From Paenibacillus sp. FSL R7-0204 (lineage in GTDB: Bacteria; Bacillota; Bacilli; Paenibacillales; Paenibacillaceae), in the NCBI RefSeq assembly GCF_038002225.1, contig NZ_JBBOCA010000001.1, positions 3,162,001-3,226,000 of the forward strand: DNA of 64,000 nucleotides, given 5' to 3'. Shown piece by piece: positions 62,682-64,000 of the stretch; positions within the stretch are counted from its first letter, which is position 1, and each line of letters opens with the position of its first letter. The position numbers and the translations under genes were made by a program. Under the pieces are notes generated by a model. It did not search any database. It saw nothing but the letters and a program-made list of their open reading frames with translations, and was not told where the DNA came from.

Positions 62682-63653
62682 TCAATCCCCATCGTTCATG
62701 TAATGTCTGCTAATCGCACCGGCCAATTCCTGAATCTGGTTCTTGAGCTCCAGAGGCTCATGAATACGTATGGAAGTGCCGAAGCTCAAAAGATATTCGG
62801 GAAGATATTTATTCATAGAGGGAGCATCCAGCAGGAACCTCGCCTCCCGGTCCGTCCGCTCCGTCAGGTAGTGCCGCAGATGCCAGTTGCCGCATAGCTT
62901 GTTCAGCGCATCCGGCTCCCCTTCGATACGGATCACGAGCAGATGGGCATTTTCTTCCGGCTCCGGCTCCAGCTGGCTGCGGAAATAGTCTGATACCGAG
63001 AAGGGCTCCGGCTTAGGGAAGCTGGCTTCCGTTAACGCAAGCTTGACAATGCGGTCCACACGATAGGTCCGCATGGCCTGTGACCGGTGACAGAACCCAA
63101 CCATATACCATTCCGAACGGTCGTAAGCCAGACCATATGGATCGACTACGCGCTCCTCGTTCTGTGCAGCATTCACTTTCCGGTAGGTGAGGTGGACCGT
63201 CTGGCCCGCCTTCACAGCCTGCTCCAGCTCCCGCAGCAAAGGGACGACAGACGGGGGACGGGACGGAGCGATCACATCGAGACTGCCTGTGTGCAGCGAC
63301 AGGTCTTGGCGCTGTTCATCGTGTAGCCCGTTCTCTACCTTTTTGAGTGCGTTTTCCAGCTCCAGGGCGTAGGGATAGCCAGCGCTTTGCGCGAATTTAT
63401 AGGCATCAAGCAGCGCTCTCAGCTCCATGGAGCTGAAGAACAGGGGCGTCTCACTGAAGCTCTCCAGAATATGTACCCCGCCGTCATGTCCTGATTCGGC
63501 GACCACCGGCACCCCACTGGCACATAAGGCATCGATATACCGGTATACCGTGCGGACGCTGATCTCCAACTGGTCTGCGATCTGAGCGGCAGTAAGCTTT
63601 TTGCCGGACCTCAGCATCCACAGCATTGCGAGCATATTATCCCATTTGGCCAT
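62682..63653 (-). CDS. YafY-like WYL-domain transcriptional regulator
   Basis: 323 residues. The N-terminal helix-turn-helix (MLWMLRSGKKLTAAQIADQLEISVRTVYRYIDALCASGVPV) binds DNA; residues about 135-215 form the WYL ligand-binding domain (HLTYRKVNAAQNEERVVDPYGLAYDRSEWYMVGFCHRSQAMRTYRVDRI). The C-terminal domain (HLLVIRIEGEPDALNKL, YLPEYLLSFGTSIRIHEP) is the WYL extension. It converges on the eCIS operon and is divergent from a secreted protein; WYL regulators often control defence or DNA-damage responses, but a link with the eCIS is not supported by the sequence. Confidence 0.85.
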   Translation of the reverse strand: MAKWDNMLAMLWMLRSGKKLTAAQIADQLEISVRTVYRYIDALCASGVPVVAESGHDGGVHILESFSETPLFFSSMELRALLDAYKFAQSAGYPYALELENALKKVENGLHDEQRQDLSLHTGSLDVIAPSRPPSVVPLLRELEQAVKAGQTVHLTYRKVNAAQNEERVVDPYGLAYDRSEWYMVGFCHRSQAMRTYRVDRIVKLALTEASFPKPEPFSVSDYFRSQLEPEPEENAHLLVIRIEGEPDALNKLCGNWHLRHYLTERTDREARFLLDAPSMNKYLPEYLLSFGTSIRIHEPLELKNQIQELAGAISRHYMNDGD

Positions 63654-63711
63654 CGGGTTATTCTCTCCTAAGTTCTCAATTCGTTAACGGTTGAGTCATG
63701 TATTTCCCTTA

Positions 63712-63771
63712 TATTTCTCGCTGAAACAGTGCCGTCCCTAAAAGGACAGCAAAGCCGTTTCTGCTTAGTCT
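63712..63771 (+). repeat. Dispersed structured repeat, copy 2
   Basis: Ungapped match to 14821-14880 in the same orientation, 83 bases before a secreted-protein start. Outer stem GAAACAG/CCGTTTC and inner GTCC/GGAC hairpin with the conserved GCAAAG. The inner stem here has a T-A pair where copy 1 has an A-A mismatch, consistent with selection for the fold. Confidence 0.5.
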
Positions 63772-63853
63772 ACCATTTAGTATTCGGCTGTTCCATCTGT
63801 AATATGCTATGATAGGAAATATGGTATTTTCTGAGAAATGAAGGGGGTACGTT

Positions 63854-64000
63854 ATGGTTACATTCAAAAAGCTCATGCAGATCATTGGACTCAGTGTTAT
63901 TGTCACGAGCGTGGCACATTCTCCTGCCCCGGCTGTTGCTGCCTCCGGTACAACCCAGTCTGCCACAGCCGGGGCACCTGCGGTTCAGGTCTACCTGAAC
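63854..64000 (+). CDS. Secreted protein, N-terminal part
   Basis: ATG 63854 behind GAAGGGGGTACGTT; the frame is open to the window edge (49 residues). Residues 1-30 form a Sec signal peptide (FKKLMQIIGLSVIVTSVAHS, ending PAVAAS), followed by a Ser/Thr/Ala-rich linker and VQVYLN. The last residues recall the beginning of copper-amine-oxidase-N-like domains common in Paenibacillus surface proteins, but too little is visible to decide. Confidence 0.6.
   Translation, partial: MVTFKKLMQIIGLSVIVTSVAHSPAPAVAASGTTQSATAGAPAVQVYLN

Overview
The window looks like the chromosome of a Gram-positive, spore-former-type Bacillota, most likely Paenibacillus or a close relative. This is inferred from strong GGAGG-type ribosome binding sites, many GTG/TTG starts, a SigO/RsoA-type split sigma factor, a Phr-like peptide gene, a PucR-type regulator and CBM3/HYR surface domains; no rRNA or other taxonomic marker is present.

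Positions 1 to about 16.6 kb are ordinary accessory chromosome: the end of an ABC-F ATPase, a stand-alone PTS EIIC, small enzymes (VOC/Fos-like, PPOX flavoprotein, methyltransferase, HAD phosphatase, SDR, acetoacetate decarboxylase-like, GNAT), a PucR-type regulator divergent from the decarboxylase operon, a complete IS3-family element inserted inside a terminator hairpin, a TPR protein overlapping a 50-codon secreted peptide gene, and a PAPS-type sulfotransferase next to the wreck of an APS kinase gene.

From 16.7 to 62.5 kb the genes form one system: an extracellular contractile injection system (eCIS, related to Afp/PVC and phage tails) with dedicated regulation, lysis and cargo. (a) 16.7-17.25 kb, minus strand: a two-gene SigO/RsoA-like sigma factor. 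(b) 17.5-26.5 kb: holin, a 2422-residue secreted protein with 23 HYR repeats and a C-terminal cellulose-binding CBM3, an XhlA-like protein and a DUF1906 lysin. (c) 26.6-36.7 kb: a 1354-residue polymorphic toxin that begins with an eCIS-cargo-like LQRTLGNRAV motif and ends in a DNA/RNA non-specific nuclease, followed by its YezG-like immunity gene and then by three 5'-truncated copies of the toxin's pre-toxin core, each joined to a different nuclease C-terminus and its own immunity gene. (d) 37.0-62.5 kb: AAA+ ATPase, DUF4255 cap protein, sheath, two tubes, LysM baseplate protein, spike (GPD/VgrG-like plus gpV-like), PAAR, gp25, baseplate J proteins, tail protein I and two S74-chaperone fibres.

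The same two-block promoter-like motif, TTGTRR-N14/15-TTAC plus an A/T-rich block, lies upstream of the sigma operon, the holin, the toxin and the AAA+ gene. The simplest reading is an autoregulated sigma factor that co-induces particle assembly, cargo and lysis. The three orphan toxin cassettes look like a stock of alternative warheads that could be exchanged by homologous recombination through the shared core; all three carry small disabling lesions, so they may be archived or decaying.

The last 1.5 kb carries a WYL-domain regulator and the start of a secreted protein. The latter is preceded by a structured repeat also found near 14.85 kb.
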